A stretch of 42,204 nucleotides of DNA from Planctomycetota bacterium (GCA_027083445.1 JALWOP010000388.1:1-42204), one strand, 5' to 3'; counted from the stretch's first letter, positions 16,654 to 24,977 are shown. Notes: a model not told the origin generated them from the sequence alone. A program made the numbers and translations.

Positions 16654-16673
16654 GGGTCCGTATTCTAGAGGTC
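16654..16673. promoter_or_regulatory. Minimal bidirectional, probably leaderless promoter
   Basis: Only 20 bases separate the ATG of the PhoD fusion (16653, minus) from the GTG of the WbsX-like gene (16674, plus). The gap contains TATTCTA at 16661-16667. Read on plus, TATTCT (16661-16666) lies 7 nt before GTG. Read on minus, TAGAAT (16667 to 16662) lies 8 nt before ATG. Both fit a -10 hexamer that starts transcription at or next to the start codon. No leader with a ribosome site can fit on either side. -35 elements would fall inside the opposite gene and are not near consensus. Confidence 0.6.
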
Positions 16674-17759
16674 GTGCGCATTGCGGCCTACGTCTACCCC
16701 GGCTGGCACCCGATTCCCGAGAGAGATCGGGCCTTCCATCCCGGCTTCACCGAGTGGGAGCTGGTCGAGGCCTGCCGTCCCCGCTTCCCGGGCCACGCCC
16801 AACCCCGGGTTCCGCTCCTCGGTCCCTACGACGACCGCGATCCGGTCGCGATCGAACGCCGCGTGCGCCTGGCCCATGAGCATGGAGTGGACGCTCTCGT
16901 CTGGGGCCTCTTCTGGTGCCGGGGCAAGCGCGTCTTCGAGGAGGCCCTCGATCAAGGCTTCCTGCGAGCGCCGATCGGGTCGCACATGCCCTTCGCCGTC
17001 ATGTGGGCCAACCGCATGCCGAGGCGTGTGCTGCCGGTACGTCTGCCCCGGGAGGCGCGCATCGACCCCGCCCGACGCGTCAGTTCGGATTGCGAGGACT
17101 TCGTTCGCCTGGTCAGCATGCTGGCGGAGAACTATTTCTCACGCCCCAACTACCTGCGACTCTCGGGACGTTCCTACTTCTCGATCTTCGACTCGACCCA
17201 TTTCATGCGCGAGCTCGGTTTCGAGGGGGCTCGTCGTGCCATCGCAGCCGCGAGGCGTTACCTGGCGGAGAAGGGGCATGCCGACCTGCACCTGGTCGCG
17301 ATCGACCCCTCTGCCGACTGCCTGCCCCATGTGGCCGAGGTCGGATTCGACAGCGTGACCCACTACGTCCACCTGCCCGACTGGAAGGGGCCCCTCGAGC
17401 AGGACTACAGGCGTTATGCCGCCCTGCGTGCCTCGGAATGGGCCGGCTTCGAGGAGCGCGCGGGCCTGCCCTACGCACCCTCGGTGGCCACCGGTTGGGA
17501 CGCATCCCCCCGGGGAGCCGACTTCGGCCCTCGGCGACCGGATCGCTATCCCTGGTCGCCGGTGGTCATCGGTGACCATCCCGACCACTTCGGCGAGGCC
17601 CTGGCACGGGCCCTGGCCTATCCCTCTCGCCTGGAAGAGCCCCTGGTCATGGTCGCTTCTCTCAATGAGTGGAGTGAAGGGCACTACCTCGAGCCGGATC
17701 AGCGCTTCGGCCTGGGCATGCTCGAAGCGCTGGCTGCCGTAGTGGACCCTCACCGCTAG
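16674..17759 (+). CDS. WbsX-like / GH99-like domain protein
   Basis: A 361-residue protein similar to the WbsX family (glycosyltransferase WbsX, GH99-like TIM barrel) of O-antigen and polysaccharide clusters. Typical features are RIAAYVYPGWHPIPERD right at the start, HPGFTEWELV, EHGVDALVWGLFWCRGK, LRLSGRSYFSIFD, and a C-terminal SLNEWSEGHYLEPDQRFG. In relatives these parts correspond to a glycoside-hydrolase-like active site; actual activity is unproven. There is no signal peptide, so it should act in the cytoplasm. GTG 16674 is chosen because the conserved first strand begins there, although AGAGG is only 2 nt upstream, too close for a normal ribosome site. The gene stands alone, followed by a hairpin at 17781. 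Confidence 0.82.
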   Translation: MRIAAYVYPGWHPIPERDRAFHPGFTEWELVEACRPRFPGHAQPRVPLLGPYDDRDPVAIERRVRLAHEHGVDALVWGLFWCRGKRVFEEALDQGFLRAPIGSHMPFAVMWANRMPRRVLPVRLPREARIDPARRVSSDCEDFVRLVSMLAENYFSRPNYLRLSGRSYFSIFDSTHFMRELGFEGARRAIAAARRYLAEKGHADLHLVAIDPSADCLPHVAEVGFDSVTHYVHLPDWKGPLEQDYRRYAALRASEWAGFEERAGLPYAPSVATGWDASPRGADFGPRRPDRYPWSPVVIGDHPDHFGEALARALAYPSRLEEPLVMVASLNEWSEGHYLEPDQRFGLGMLEALAAVVDPHR

Positions 17760-17780
17760 GCAGAGGCCCCGAAAACCACC

Positions 17781-17804
17781 CGGCCCTCCGGTTTCCGGAG
17801 GCCG
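17781..17804 (+). terminator. Hairpin after the WbsX-like gene
   Basis: CGGCCCTCCGG (17781-17791) pairs with CCGGAGGCCG (17795-17804) across a TTT loop, giving a 10-bp GC-rich stem with one bulged C. It begins 21 bases after the WbsX-like stop and lies before the metalloprotease promoter. There is no T-tract. Confidence 0.5.
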
Positions 17805-17877
17805 CATGCTATCGTCGGTCCTGCTCCCCGAGTCTTCGACTCATCTCTCCCAAAGTCCTCTGCCAAAGAGTCTCTCC
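17805..17877 (+). promoter_or_regulatory. Leader and likely promoter of the metalloprotease gene
   Basis: TATCGT at 17810-17815 fits a TAnnnT -10 element and would give a leader of about 55 nt. GAGTC-TTC-GACTC (17830-17842) is a short hairpin in that leader. AAAGAG (17862-17870 region) is the only ribosome-site candidate, about 8 nt before ATG 17878. An ATG at 17804 and the reading frame after it look like leader sequence rather than protein. Confidence 0.35.
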
Positions 17878-19629
17878 ATGAGATCCTTCACCCCGCTCTC
17901 CCTCTCTCTCGTGGGCCTGCTCTCCGCCGGAGCGTTGGCCCAGGAGCACCGTCCCTTCCCCATGCGCGTCGTCGAAGCTCCCGTCCAAGGCGTGCTCGAC
18001 CTGGCGCCCATGCGCGGCGAGCTTTCCGACCTCGCGGGCCTCGACCAGGTCATCTTCGATGACGTGGCCCTGCCGGGACGCGAAGCCCTGAACCTGGAGC
18101 TCTCGCGCGTCGCCTTCGACTTCTCCAAGGTCGGCGTCTACGTCGATGGGCGGAAATCGAGCTTCGACCCGGGCAACCTCTCGATCTGGAAGGGCAGCAT
18201 CGAAGGCCTGCCCGAGACCGATGTCCTGCTCAGCCTCTCCTCGACGGGCTGCTACGGCTGGATCAACGACGGGGTCACCACGATCCACCTGACCTCCATG
18301 CCCGGGGCCGACGGAACCTGGCAGGAAGCCGGCGCACGCTGGGTCACCGCTGAAGCGATGAACCGCGCGGAGCTCGACAACCGCGGCCCCTGCATGGTGG
18401 ATGAGCTCGACGAGACCGGTCGCCTCCCGGGTACCGACCTGATCGGCGGCAGCCCGGCGAGCACGACCACCCTCGAGCTGAAGATGGCGATCGAAACCGA
18501 CTACCAGCTCTACCAGCTCTGGAATGATCTCACGGCCGAGCAGAACTACGTCATGGCCCTCCTGGCCGCGTCGAGTGATCGCTACAACACCGAGATCAAC
18601 GTCGTCCAGACCTTCCCCTATGTGCAGTTCTATACCAACCCCAACGACCCCTGGACCTCCCAGGACAATGGTGGAAGCTCGATCGATCTGCTCTACGAGT
18701 TCCAGGGTGCCTGGGCGGGCAACATCCCTGCGGGCGCGCACCTGGCCGCCTTCCTGTCGGGCGCCAGTCTGGGCGGCGGAGTCGCCTGGCTCGATGTGCT
18801 CTGCAACTCCACCTACGGCTTCTCGGTCAGCGGCAACATCAACGGTGGCGTGACCTTCCCCGTCACCCAAGGTTCCAACACCTGGGACTTCATGGTCTTC
18901 ACCCACGAGACGGGCCACAACGTCGGCACCCCCCACACCCACGACTACTGCCCGCCCCTCGACGAGTGCGCCCCCTCGGGCTACTTCGGCCAGTGCCAGA
19001 CGAGCCAGGTCTGCATCACCAACGGCACGATCATGAGCTACTGCCACCTCTGCCCGGGCGGCATGAGCAACATCACCACCTACTTCCACCCCACGGTGAA
19101 GGGGGTCATGCGCACCGCCGCGGAGAACTCCTGCCTGCCGAACTACGGGGGCGGCCCTCAGACTCTCTTCAGCGACGGCTTCGAGAGCGGTGACTTCACC
19201 ACCGGCGGCTGGACCACCTCGAGCAGCGCCCGCTGCAAGGTCAAGCCCAACTCCGCCTACAACGGCAGTTACGGCGCCAAGTTGAAGAAGGGCGGCGTCG
19301 GCACCGGCGCCTGCACGGTCGGCACCGATGAGACCTGGATCGAGATGCCCACCCTCGACACCACCGGCTACTCGACGGTCGACCTCACCCTCTGGGCCCA
19401 CTTCCGGCAGAACGAGCTCTCCTGTGAGTATCTCGACTGCCAGTACTGGGATGGCAGCGCCTGGGTCTCCTTCGGCCAGATCGAGCAGCACTCCTGGGCC
19501 TCCTACGCCTTCACCCTGCCCGCCGGAGCTGCGGGCAACCCCGCCCTGCGCATCCGCTTCCAGACCAACGCCAAGGGTCAGAAGGAGCGGGCGGAGATCG
19601 ACGACGTGGTCGTCACCGCCACGCCCTAG
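17878..19629 (+). CDS. Secreted zinc metalloprotease (reprolysin/metzincin-like)
   Basis: A 583-residue exported protease. The signal peptide is MRSFTPLSLSLVGLLSAGAL, ending AQ. A pro-region spans to about residue 195. The catalytic domain has HETGHNVGTPH at 343-353 (zinc ligands H343, H347, H353; base E344), and NGTIMSY soon after as a metzincin Met-turn. Numerous cysteines around the site (YCPPLDECAP, GQCQTSQVC, CHLC) suggest disulfides and an extracellular life. After NYGGG, residues about 430-583 form a jelly-roll domain opening with DGFESGDFTTGGW, a C-terminal module common in secreted bacterial proteins and likely for binding. ATG 17878 is preferred to the upstream ATG in frame because it begins the signal peptide exactly. 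Confidence 0.9.
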   Translation: MRSFTPLSLSLVGLLSAGALAQEHRPFPMRVVEAPVQGVLDLAPMRGELSDLAGLDQVIFDDVALPGREALNLELSRVAFDFSKVGVYVDGRKSSFDPGNLSIWKGSIEGLPETDVLLSLSSTGCYGWINDGVTTIHLTSMPGADGTWQEAGARWVTAEAMNRAELDNRGPCMVDELDETGRLPGTDLIGGSPASTTTLELKMAIETDYQLYQLWNDLTAEQNYVMALLAASSDRYNTEINVVQTFPYVQFYTNPNDPWTSQDNGGSSIDLLYEFQGAWAGNIPAGAHLAAFLSGASLGGGVAWLDVLCNSTYGFSVSGNINGGVTFPVTQGSNTWDFMVFTHETGHNVGTPHTHDYCPPLDECAPSGYFGQCQTSQVCITNGTIMSYCHLCPGGMSNITTYFHPTVKGVMRTAAENSCLPNYGGGPQTLFSDGFESGDFTTGGWTTSSSARCKVKPNSAYNGSYGAKLKKGGVGTGACTVGTDETWIEMPTLDTTGYSTVDLTLWAHFRQNELSCEYLDCQYWDGSAWVSFGQIEQHSWASYAFTLPAGAAGNPALRIRFQTNAKGQKERAEIDDVVVTATP

Positions 19630-19659
19630 GGCAGGGCTTCTGGAGTCACCCGGCAATCC

Positions 19660-20253
19660 TCACGCGCCGCCCTCCTCCGGGGGGCGGCGCGTTCCCATGC
19701 AAGGGCCCTGCCGGCCCCCCTCCGCCTCCCACGGTCGAAAGAGGTCCCGCAGGGCGCTGCGTTTGTCCGGGATCCCAAAACGCGCCTGCAGGGCTGCCAA
19801 GCGCTCTTCACAGGGACCGAGCAGCCAAAGCGCGTCATCTTCGAGCTCCTCCACGGGGGGGCCCGCGGCGTTCAATTCGCAAATCGTGCGCAGTTGCACC
19901 ACGGAATCGCCGCGCTGCTCGAACCAGGCCAGGGGCAGCCCCTGGGTGCGACAGACGTAGGGGCGGGCGCCATAAACGCGGCAGGAACCGCTCGGGTCCA
20001 GGAAGGCACAGCCTCCGGCGGGAGCCGGCTCTTCACCAAGCACCGCCGGATACTGGCGTCGAATCCGCTCGGCCTCGATCTCGAAGACCGTCAACTCATC
20101 GCAGCAGCAGGCACTGCAGCCTCGCTCGCAAACCAGACGCGCGCGGTGGCGGCCGACCAGACCCTCGCAGGCGGCGTCGATACTCGCATGCAATTCGAGC
20201 AGCTCCCGGTAGGCAAGCTCGCGCTCCTCACCCGCGTCTCTGGGATCAGTCAT
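19660..20253 (-). CDS. YkgJ-family cysteine cluster protein
   Basis: A 197-residue cytoplasmic protein of the YkgJ/UPF0153 family, thought to bind zinc or an iron-sulfur cluster. The cysteine core is CERGCSACCCDE (about residues 42-53), followed by GGCAFLDPSGSCRVYGARPY and VCRTQG, the usual second half. A Pro/Arg/Gly-rich tail (about 25 residues) is poorly conserved-looking. The start is ATG 20253: it overlaps the TGA of the BNR propeller gene by 8 bases (ATGACTGA). A longer reading to 20430 is only the other frame of that gene. The stop lies inside a hairpin serving the convergent protease gene. The role is unknown; family members occur in many unrelated operons. Confidence 0.85.
   Translation of the reverse strand: MTDPRDAGEERELAYRELLELHASIDAACEGLVGRHRARLVCERGCSACCCDELTVFEIEAERIRRQYPAVLGEEPAPAGGCAFLDPSGSCRVYGARPYVCRTQGLPLAWFEQRGDSVVQLRTICELNAAGPPVEELEDDALWLLGPCEERLAALQARFGIPDKRSALRDLFRPWEAEGGRQGPCMGTRRPPEEGGA
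19662..19692 (+). terminator. Strong hairpin downstream of the metalloprotease
   Basis: ACGCGCCGCCC (19662-19672) is exactly complementary to GGGCGGCGCGT (19682-19692) with a 9-base loop, 33 bases after the protease stop. On the minus strand the same bases encode the last residues and first stop base of the YkgJ-family protein, so the hairpin does double duty. There is no T-tract. Confidence 0.6.
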
Positions 20254-22657
20254 CGTCCTCGCCGGTCGGCTCGTGTGTCTGCTCGGAATCCGACTGGACC
20301 AGAGGCTCACGGCCTTCGATGGCACGCACGTCGACCGCCCACATACCGCGGCCGTGGGTCGCGGCAAAGAGAGCCCCCGAGGGTGCATGCAGACCCAGAT
20401 CGTGCACGTAGACCGTGGGCAGGTTGCCAAGCACCTGCCAATGATCGCCCCCGTCGGTCGTCACATAGACGCCCAGGTCCGTACCGACGTAGAGCAGCCC
20501 GTCACGAAACGGGTCCTCGAGCAGGGCATTCACCGGAGCATCGGGGAGCCCCTCCGAACGGTCGAGCCAGGTCGTGCCGGCATCGACCGAGCGCCACAGA
20601 TAGGCGCGCAGATCGTCATGGCGTTTGCCGTTCTGTGCAGCCCAGACTACGTCCTCGTTCCAACGTGAGGCGACGACCCTGGAGATCCAGCGCCCGGGAA
20701 TCAAGCCGGCCGAGATATCCACCCAGCTACCACCCAGCTCACCCCGGTGCAGGCGGCCGTCATCGGTCCCCGCGTAGATCCGGCCAAAGCGCAGGGGGGA
20801 TTCCGATAGAGCCGTGATCGTTTGATAGGGAATGTCCCCGAGCTTGCGCGGATCGGCATGGCTGAGATCGGGGCTGATCGGCTGGAGTTTCTCACCCCGG
20901 TTCCAGGAGCGGAAGAGTCGGTTCATCCCGTGGTAGAGGATGCGGGGATTGTGGGGCGAGAGCAGGAAGGGGGCCAGCCACTGTCCCCGGAGCTCGGGCT
21001 CCCCTTCACCCGCCCGAGGCGTGAGGGGGGTTCGCACTCCGTCCGAGAGATCCTGGCGGAAGATCTGCCCATAGAAGCCCTCCGCGTAGAGGGTGCTCGG
21101 ATCGGTCGGATCGACCGCGTGATAGGAAGCTTCCCCGCCGGGAGCATCCTTCCAGCCCCCCGGGCTGAGTCCGGCCACGCCTCGGGAGAGGTCCAACTCG
21201 CGGGTGACGCTGCCGTGATCCTGGACGGAGCCGTAGATGTGCGCAGGCTCGGCCTTGTCCAGCGCCAGGTTGTAGAACTGCACCACCGGCAGGGTCTCGC
21301 GGCTGGTCTGCCAAACCTCACCACCGTCGCGACTGATCGCGACCCCGCCATCGTTACCGTTCAGGAGATAGTCCGGGTTCTCCGGATCGATCCACAGGGC
21401 ATGGTGGTCCCCGTGCATCCCACGAAGTGCACTGAAGGTTTGACCGCCGTCGTGGGAGACGTTGAGGGCGAGGCCCATGACGTAGACAGTCTCCGGATCG
21501 ACTGGATCGACTCGGATCTGGCCGAAGACCCAGCCATAGGTCGCCGACATGTGCCGCGTATAGGCGCTGTCCTCACTCACCCGCCGCCAGTGATCGCCAT
21601 GGTCATCGGAGCGGTAGACCGTCGCACCGTAGATTCCGCCGCGCATCTTGCGCCCATAGGAGTCGGTTCCTTCGACCGACGCCTTGCCGTAGTGGTCGAT
21701 GAATGCGTACAGGGTGGCGGGCTGGGAGTCGCACAGGTCGATCCCGATCCGACCGCGCTCCCGGGCAGGCGGCAAACCGTCAGTGATCGCCACCCAACTG
21801 TCTCCTCCATCATTGCTGCGCCAGATGCCGCTCCCCTGGCTCTCTTCGCTGTTGCGCGGGTCGTTCCAACGCAGCCTGCGCCGCTGCCAGGTCGCCGCAT
21901 AGAGGCGATCGGGATCGGAGGGATCGAGGATGAGGTCGATGGCCCCCGTGCCCTCGTCCACGAAGAGCACCCGCTCCCAGCTCTCGCCCCCATCCTTGCT
22001 GCGGTAGACACCGCGCTCGGGGTTGTCGGTCCACTCGTGTCCCGACGCCGCGACGTAGATGCGGCTAGAGTCTCGCGGGTCGATGACGATGCGCGCAATC
22101 GTGTGGGTTCGCTCCAGCCCCTTGCGCTCCCAAGTCTCTCCCCCGTCGCGGGTGACGAAGATCCCGATGCCCGCCATGGAGCTGCGAAAGATGTTGGCCT
22201 CCCCGGTGCCGACCCAGAGCACATCCGGATCGGCCGGATCGAGCCCAAGGGCTCCGATCGAAGCGGTCGGCGCATGCTCGAAAATCGGACGCCAACTCGC
22301 CCCGTCGTTGTCGCTGCGCCAAACCCCTCCCGAGGCGCTGGCCACGTAGAGGCGATAGGTGCGCCCGCGTGGGGTGGCCGCGGCCACATCGGTCACACGA
22401 CCGCTGATGTGGGTCGGTCCGAGGAAGCGCCAGGTGTAGTCCGCATAGGGAGAACTCTCAGCCAGCCTGCGATGCTCCTCCCATCCGGCCAGGCGTACCC
22501 GTGGAGGGGTCACCGCAGCGGCCTCCTCCCCCCGGCGAAGGTTCTCGATCTCCGCACGTAGGGCATCGACATGCTCCAGGAGTGCCTCCCCGGCCGGGTC
22601 CTGGAGGGAGGGAAGCATCAGAGGCAGAAAGGCGAAGAGGGTGGAGACGGGACGCAT
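20246..22657 (-). CDS. Secreted BNR/VPS10-like beta-propeller protein
   Basis: An 803-residue exported protein made of sialidase-type (BNR/Asp-box) repeats, as in VPS10/sortilin-like and 'WD40/YVTN/BNR-like' glycosidase-related proteins. The signal is short (MRPVSTLFAFLPLMLPSL). Repeats recur throughout: SDNDGASWRP, TRDGGETWER, SKDGGESWER, SNDGGDSWVA, SHDGGQTFSA, SRDGGEVWQT, TTDGGDHWQV. They alternate with DPADPDVLWVG, DPSDPDRLYAA, DPVDPETVYVM and DPTDPSTLYAE strands. Two propellers of about seven blades would fit the length. No sialidase catalytic triad is evident, so binding is as likely as catalysis. GGAAG precedes ATG 22657 by 7 nt. An acidic tail (EPTGEDDD) ends the protein, whose TGA overlaps the YkgJ start. 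Confidence 0.88.
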   Translation of the reverse strand: MRPVSTLFAFLPLMLPSLQDPAGEALLEHVDALRAEIENLRRGEEAAAVTPPRVRLAGWEEHRRLAESSPYADYTWRFLGPTHISGRVTDVAAATPRGRTYRLYVASASGGVWRSDNDGASWRPIFEHAPTASIGALGLDPADPDVLWVGTGEANIFRSSMAGIGIFVTRDGGETWERKGLERTHTIARIVIDPRDSSRIYVAASGHEWTDNPERGVYRSKDGGESWERVLFVDEGTGAIDLILDPSDPDRLYAATWQRRRLRWNDPRNSEESQGSGIWRSNDGGDSWVAITDGLPPARERGRIGIDLCDSQPATLYAFIDHYGKASVEGTDSYGRKMRGGIYGATVYRSDDHGDHWRRVSEDSAYTRHMSATYGWVFGQIRVDPVDPETVYVMGLALNVSHDGGQTFSALRGMHGDHHALWIDPENPDYLLNGNDGGVAISRDGGEVWQTSRETLPVVQFYNLALDKAEPAHIYGSVQDHGSVTRELDLSRGVAGLSPGGWKDAPGGEASYHAVDPTDPSTLYAEGFYGQIFRQDLSDGVRTPLTPRAGEGEPELRGQWLAPFLLSPHNPRILYHGMNRLFRSWNRGEKLQPISPDLSHADPRKLGDIPYQTITALSESPLRFGRIYAGTDDGRLHRGELGGSWVDISAGLIPGRWISRVVASRWNEDVVWAAQNGKRHDDLRAYLWRSVDAGTTWLDRSEGLPDAPVNALLEDPFRDGLLYVGTDLGVYVTTDGGDHWQVLGNLPTVYVHDLGLHAPSGALFAATHGRGMWAVDVRAIEGREPLVQSDSEQTHEPTGEDDD

Positions 22658-22770
22658 GGGAGTTCTTCCAGGGTGTGGGGTTCAGGGTCTCTTTCGACGA
22701 TTCTAGCTGCGCCCCTAACATCCAAAGCCGATCACTCCCCAGGTGCTCGGCCGCTCCCGCCGGTCGGCTC
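22658..22770 (-). promoter_or_regulatory. Promoter of the BNR propeller gene
   Basis: On the minus strand TAGAAT (complement of 22700-22705) is a good -10, with TTTGGA 15 bases upstream as a weak -35. It predicts a leader of about 35 nt that includes the GGAAG ribosome site. The gap also follows the stop of the small lipoprotein gene; no clear terminator was found. Confidence 0.45.
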
Positions 22771-23232
22771 CTAATCGAGGAGTTCGCCCAGGGCCGTCAG
22801 GGCCGGCTGCGCCGCGGCCATGATGTCCGCATCCTCCCCGAAGCGCGCCCGCAGGGCATCGATGCGCACCCGAACATCCTCTCGATTGGGGAGCGCCTTC
22901 CCGGCTTGCCGCAGGAGGCCCCGAGCTGCGTCGAGGACCTGGGTGACCACCTCGGCCACTACGCGAGCACTCGCAACGTCGTGGACCTCTTCCAACTGCT
23001 CCGCGCACCAGCCCACGACCCAGGCCGCCTGGCCCTGGATCTTCTCCCCGGCGGCCGAGAGGTCGATTTCGCCCACCTTCTCGACCACGGTGCCGGCCGC
23101 TGTCCGAAGCGATTCCGCTGAGCGCAGGAGGTCAGCATGGGCGCTGCGTAGGGTCTCCTTGGCCGAGGCCACCGTCTTCTCGCCGCAGCCACAGGCGAGG
23201 AGGAACAGGAGGCAAGCGAGAAAGTACTGCAT
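22771..23232 (-). CDS. Small helical lipoprotein of unknown function
   Basis: A 153-residue protein that I do not recognise. It starts MQYFLACLLFLLACGCGEK: a short charged-poor n-region, a hydrophobic core and the lipobox LLAC, giving a lipidated Cys14. The rest is Ala/Glu/Leu-rich and looks almost all helical (SAKETLRSAHADLLRSAESL, VVAEVVTQVLDAARGLLRQA), suggestive of a coiled helical bundle on the periplasmic face. ATG 23232 is chosen because it opens the signal and has TATCAT 6 nt upstream, a leaderless arrangement. The in-frame extension to 23304 lacks support. It is transcribed divergently from the amidohydrolase gene, 23 bases away. Confidence 0.72.
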   Translation of the reverse strand: MQYFLACLLFLLACGCGEKTVASAKETLRSAHADLLRSAESLRTAAGTVVEKVGEIDLSAAGEKIQGQAAWVVGWCAEQLEEVHDVASARVVAEVVTQVLDAARGLLRQAGKALPNREDVRVRIDALRARFGEDADIMAAAQPALTALGELLD

Positions 23233-23255
23233 GCTGCGATGATACCCTCGCCGGC
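23233..23255. promoter_or_regulatory. Second minimal bidirectional, probably leaderless promoter
   Basis: Only 23 bases separate ATG 23232 (minus) from ATG 23256 (plus). On plus, TACCCT (23243-23248) lies 7 nt before ATG. On minus, TATCAT (23244 to 23239) lies 6 nt before ATG. The two hexamers share the central TA at 23243-23244. No ribosome site is present for either gene. -35 matches are poor on both strands. Confidence 0.6.
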
Positions 23256-24977
23256 ATGTCCTGCTTCCGTTTCGTGACCCGCTGCCTCCTGCTCCCCTGG
23301 GCACTCCTTCACGGGGCCTCCGCGCTCCCCCAGGATGAGGCCTCGCCTTCCCACCCCGTCGCAGACCTCGTTCTCCGGGGGGGACGCATCGTCACCCTCG
23401 ACGAGGCACGTCCGGAGGTGCGCGCCCTGGCGGTGGTCGACCATCAAATTCGCGCACTGGGAAGCCTCGAGGAGATCGACCCCTGGATCGGTGAGGAAAC
23501 CTCGGTGATCGAACTCGCGGGACGCTTGGCCATCCCCGGCTTCATCGAAGGCCACGGCCACTTCCTCGGTGTCGGCGATGCGCACCTGCAGCTCGACCTC
23601 GCCCACGCCGCTTCCTGGGAGGAGATCGTGGCCATGGTCTCCGCGGCCGCAAGAGAGGCACGGCCCGGCGAGCTCATTCGCGGCCGGGGTTGGCACCAGG
23701 AAAAGTGGTCCCACCCGCCGGAGCCGGCGGTCGAAGGACTGCCCCTGCACGCATCCCTCTCGCAGGCGAGCCCCAACAACCCGGTCCTTTTGGTCCACGC
23801 CTCCGGTCATGCCCTCTTCGCGAACCAACGGGCCATGCAGTTGGCCGGGATCGACCGCCTGACCCCTGACCCCGGCGGCGGAGAGATCGTGCGCACCCCC
23901 GAGGGAGATCCGATCGGAGTCTTCCGCGAGCGCGCCATGGACCTGCTCGCTCCAGTACGCGAGAGGGCCGTGGCCCCCAATCCCCGCCGACAGATCGAGC
24001 TGGCCCAGGCCGAGTGCCTGGCCAAGGGCATCACCAGCTTCCAGGACGCGGGTAGTTCCCTCGCCACCATCGCACTCCTGCGAGAGATGGCCGAGGAGGG
24101 GCAGCTCCTCCTGCGCCTGTGGGTCATGGTACGTGAGCCGCTCTCCCGGCTCGAGGAGGGTTTGGAAGGGGTGCGCTGCGTCGGCCTGGGCGAAGAGCAC
24201 CTCTCCGTGCGCGCCATCAAACAGTCGCTCGATGGAGCGCTCGGCTCCCACGGGGCCTGGTTGCTCGAACCCTACAGCGATCTGCCCACGAGCACGGGCC
24301 TGGCCACCCTCCCACTCGAGGAGCTCGAGCGTACGGCCGAATTGGCGCTGGAACACGACATGCAGCTTTGCGTGCATGCCATCGGCGACCGCGCCAATCG
24401 GGAGGTTCTCGACATCTTTGAGCGCGTCTGGCGCAAGGCGGGCGTCTTGGGAGCCGACCTGCGCTGGCGCATCGAGCACGCCCAGCACTTGGCTCCCGAG
24501 GAGATCCCCCGTTTCGGCGCCCTGGGAGTGATCGCCTCCATGCAAGCGGTGCACTGCACCTCCGATGGTTCCTGGGTCCCCGAAAGGATCGGGGATCAAC
24601 GCGCGGCCTCGGGGGCCTACATGTGGCGCGCCCTACTCGACTCGGGAGCCGTCGTCACGAACGGGACCGACGCCCCGGTCGAGGACGTCGACCCCATCGC
24701 GACCTTCGCCGCCATGGTCTCCCGCCGTCTCCCCGACGGGACCCTCTTCTACCCAGGCCAGCGCCTCGGCCGCCTGGAAGCCCTGCGAGCCGCCACCCTC
24801 TCCGCCGCCTATGCAGCATTCGAGGAAGACGAGAAGGGAAGCCTCTCACCGGGCAAGCTGGCGGACATCGTCGTACTCGACCAGGACATCCTCGACTGCC
24901 CCGAGGATCGCATCCGGGAGACGCGCGTCCGCATGACGATCGTCGGGGGCGAGGTGCTCTACGAGGCCGGCGACTGA
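23256..24977 (+). CDS. Exported YtcJ-like amidohydrolase
   Basis: A 573-residue amidohydrolase of the YtcJ/amidohydrolase-3 type. The N terminus (MSCFRFVTRCLLLPWALLHG, then ASALPQ) is a signal peptide, so it should work outside the cytoplasm. Family marks are LVLRGGRIVTLDE, IPGFIEGHGH (the metal HxH), RGRGWHQEKW, ASGHALFANQRAM, GITSFQDAG, CVHAIGDRANREVL (metal His), WRIEHAQHL and NGTDAPVEDVDP (catalytic Asp), ending with SPGKLADIVVLD. These enzymes hydrolyse amides or cyclic amides through one or two metals; the natural substrate here is unknown. Its TGA forms TGATG with the next ATG, so the membrane protein behind is coupled. A -10 element lies 7 nt before the ATG. Confidence 0.9.
   Translation: MSCFRFVTRCLLLPWALLHGASALPQDEASPSHPVADLVLRGGRIVTLDEARPEVRALAVVDHQIRALGSLEEIDPWIGEETSVIELAGRLAIPGFIEGHGHFLGVGDAHLQLDLAHAASWEEIVAMVSAAAREARPGELIRGRGWHQEKWSHPPEPAVEGLPLHASLSQASPNNPVLLVHASGHALFANQRAMQLAGIDRLTPDPGGGEIVRTPEGDPIGVFRERAMDLLAPVRERAVAPNPRRQIELAQAECLAKGITSFQDAGSSLATIALLREMAEEGQLLLRLWVMVREPLSRLEEGLEGVRCVGLGEEHLSVRAIKQSLDGALGSHGAWLLEPYSDLPTSTGLATLPLEELERTAELALEHDMQLCVHAIGDRANREVLDIFERVWRKAGVLGADLRWRIEHAQHLAPEEIPRFGALGVIASMQAVHCTSDGSWVPERIGDQRAASGAYMWRALLDSGAVVTNGTDAPVEDVDPIATFAAMVSRRLPDGTLFYPGQRLGRLEALRAATLSAAYAAFEEDEKGSLSPGKLADIVVLDQDILDCPEDRIRETRVRMTIVGGEVLYEAGD

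Noticed and set aside
17809-19656. Open frame of 615 codons on minus
   Set aside because: Antisense to the metalloprotease gene with its intact zinc motif; composition is typical of a shadow frame.
20822-22561. Open frame of 579 codons on plus
   Set aside because: Antisense to the BNR propeller gene, whose repeats are unmistakable on the minus strand.
22959-24599. Open frame of 546 codons on minus
   Set aside because: Antisense to the amidohydrolase; no family features.
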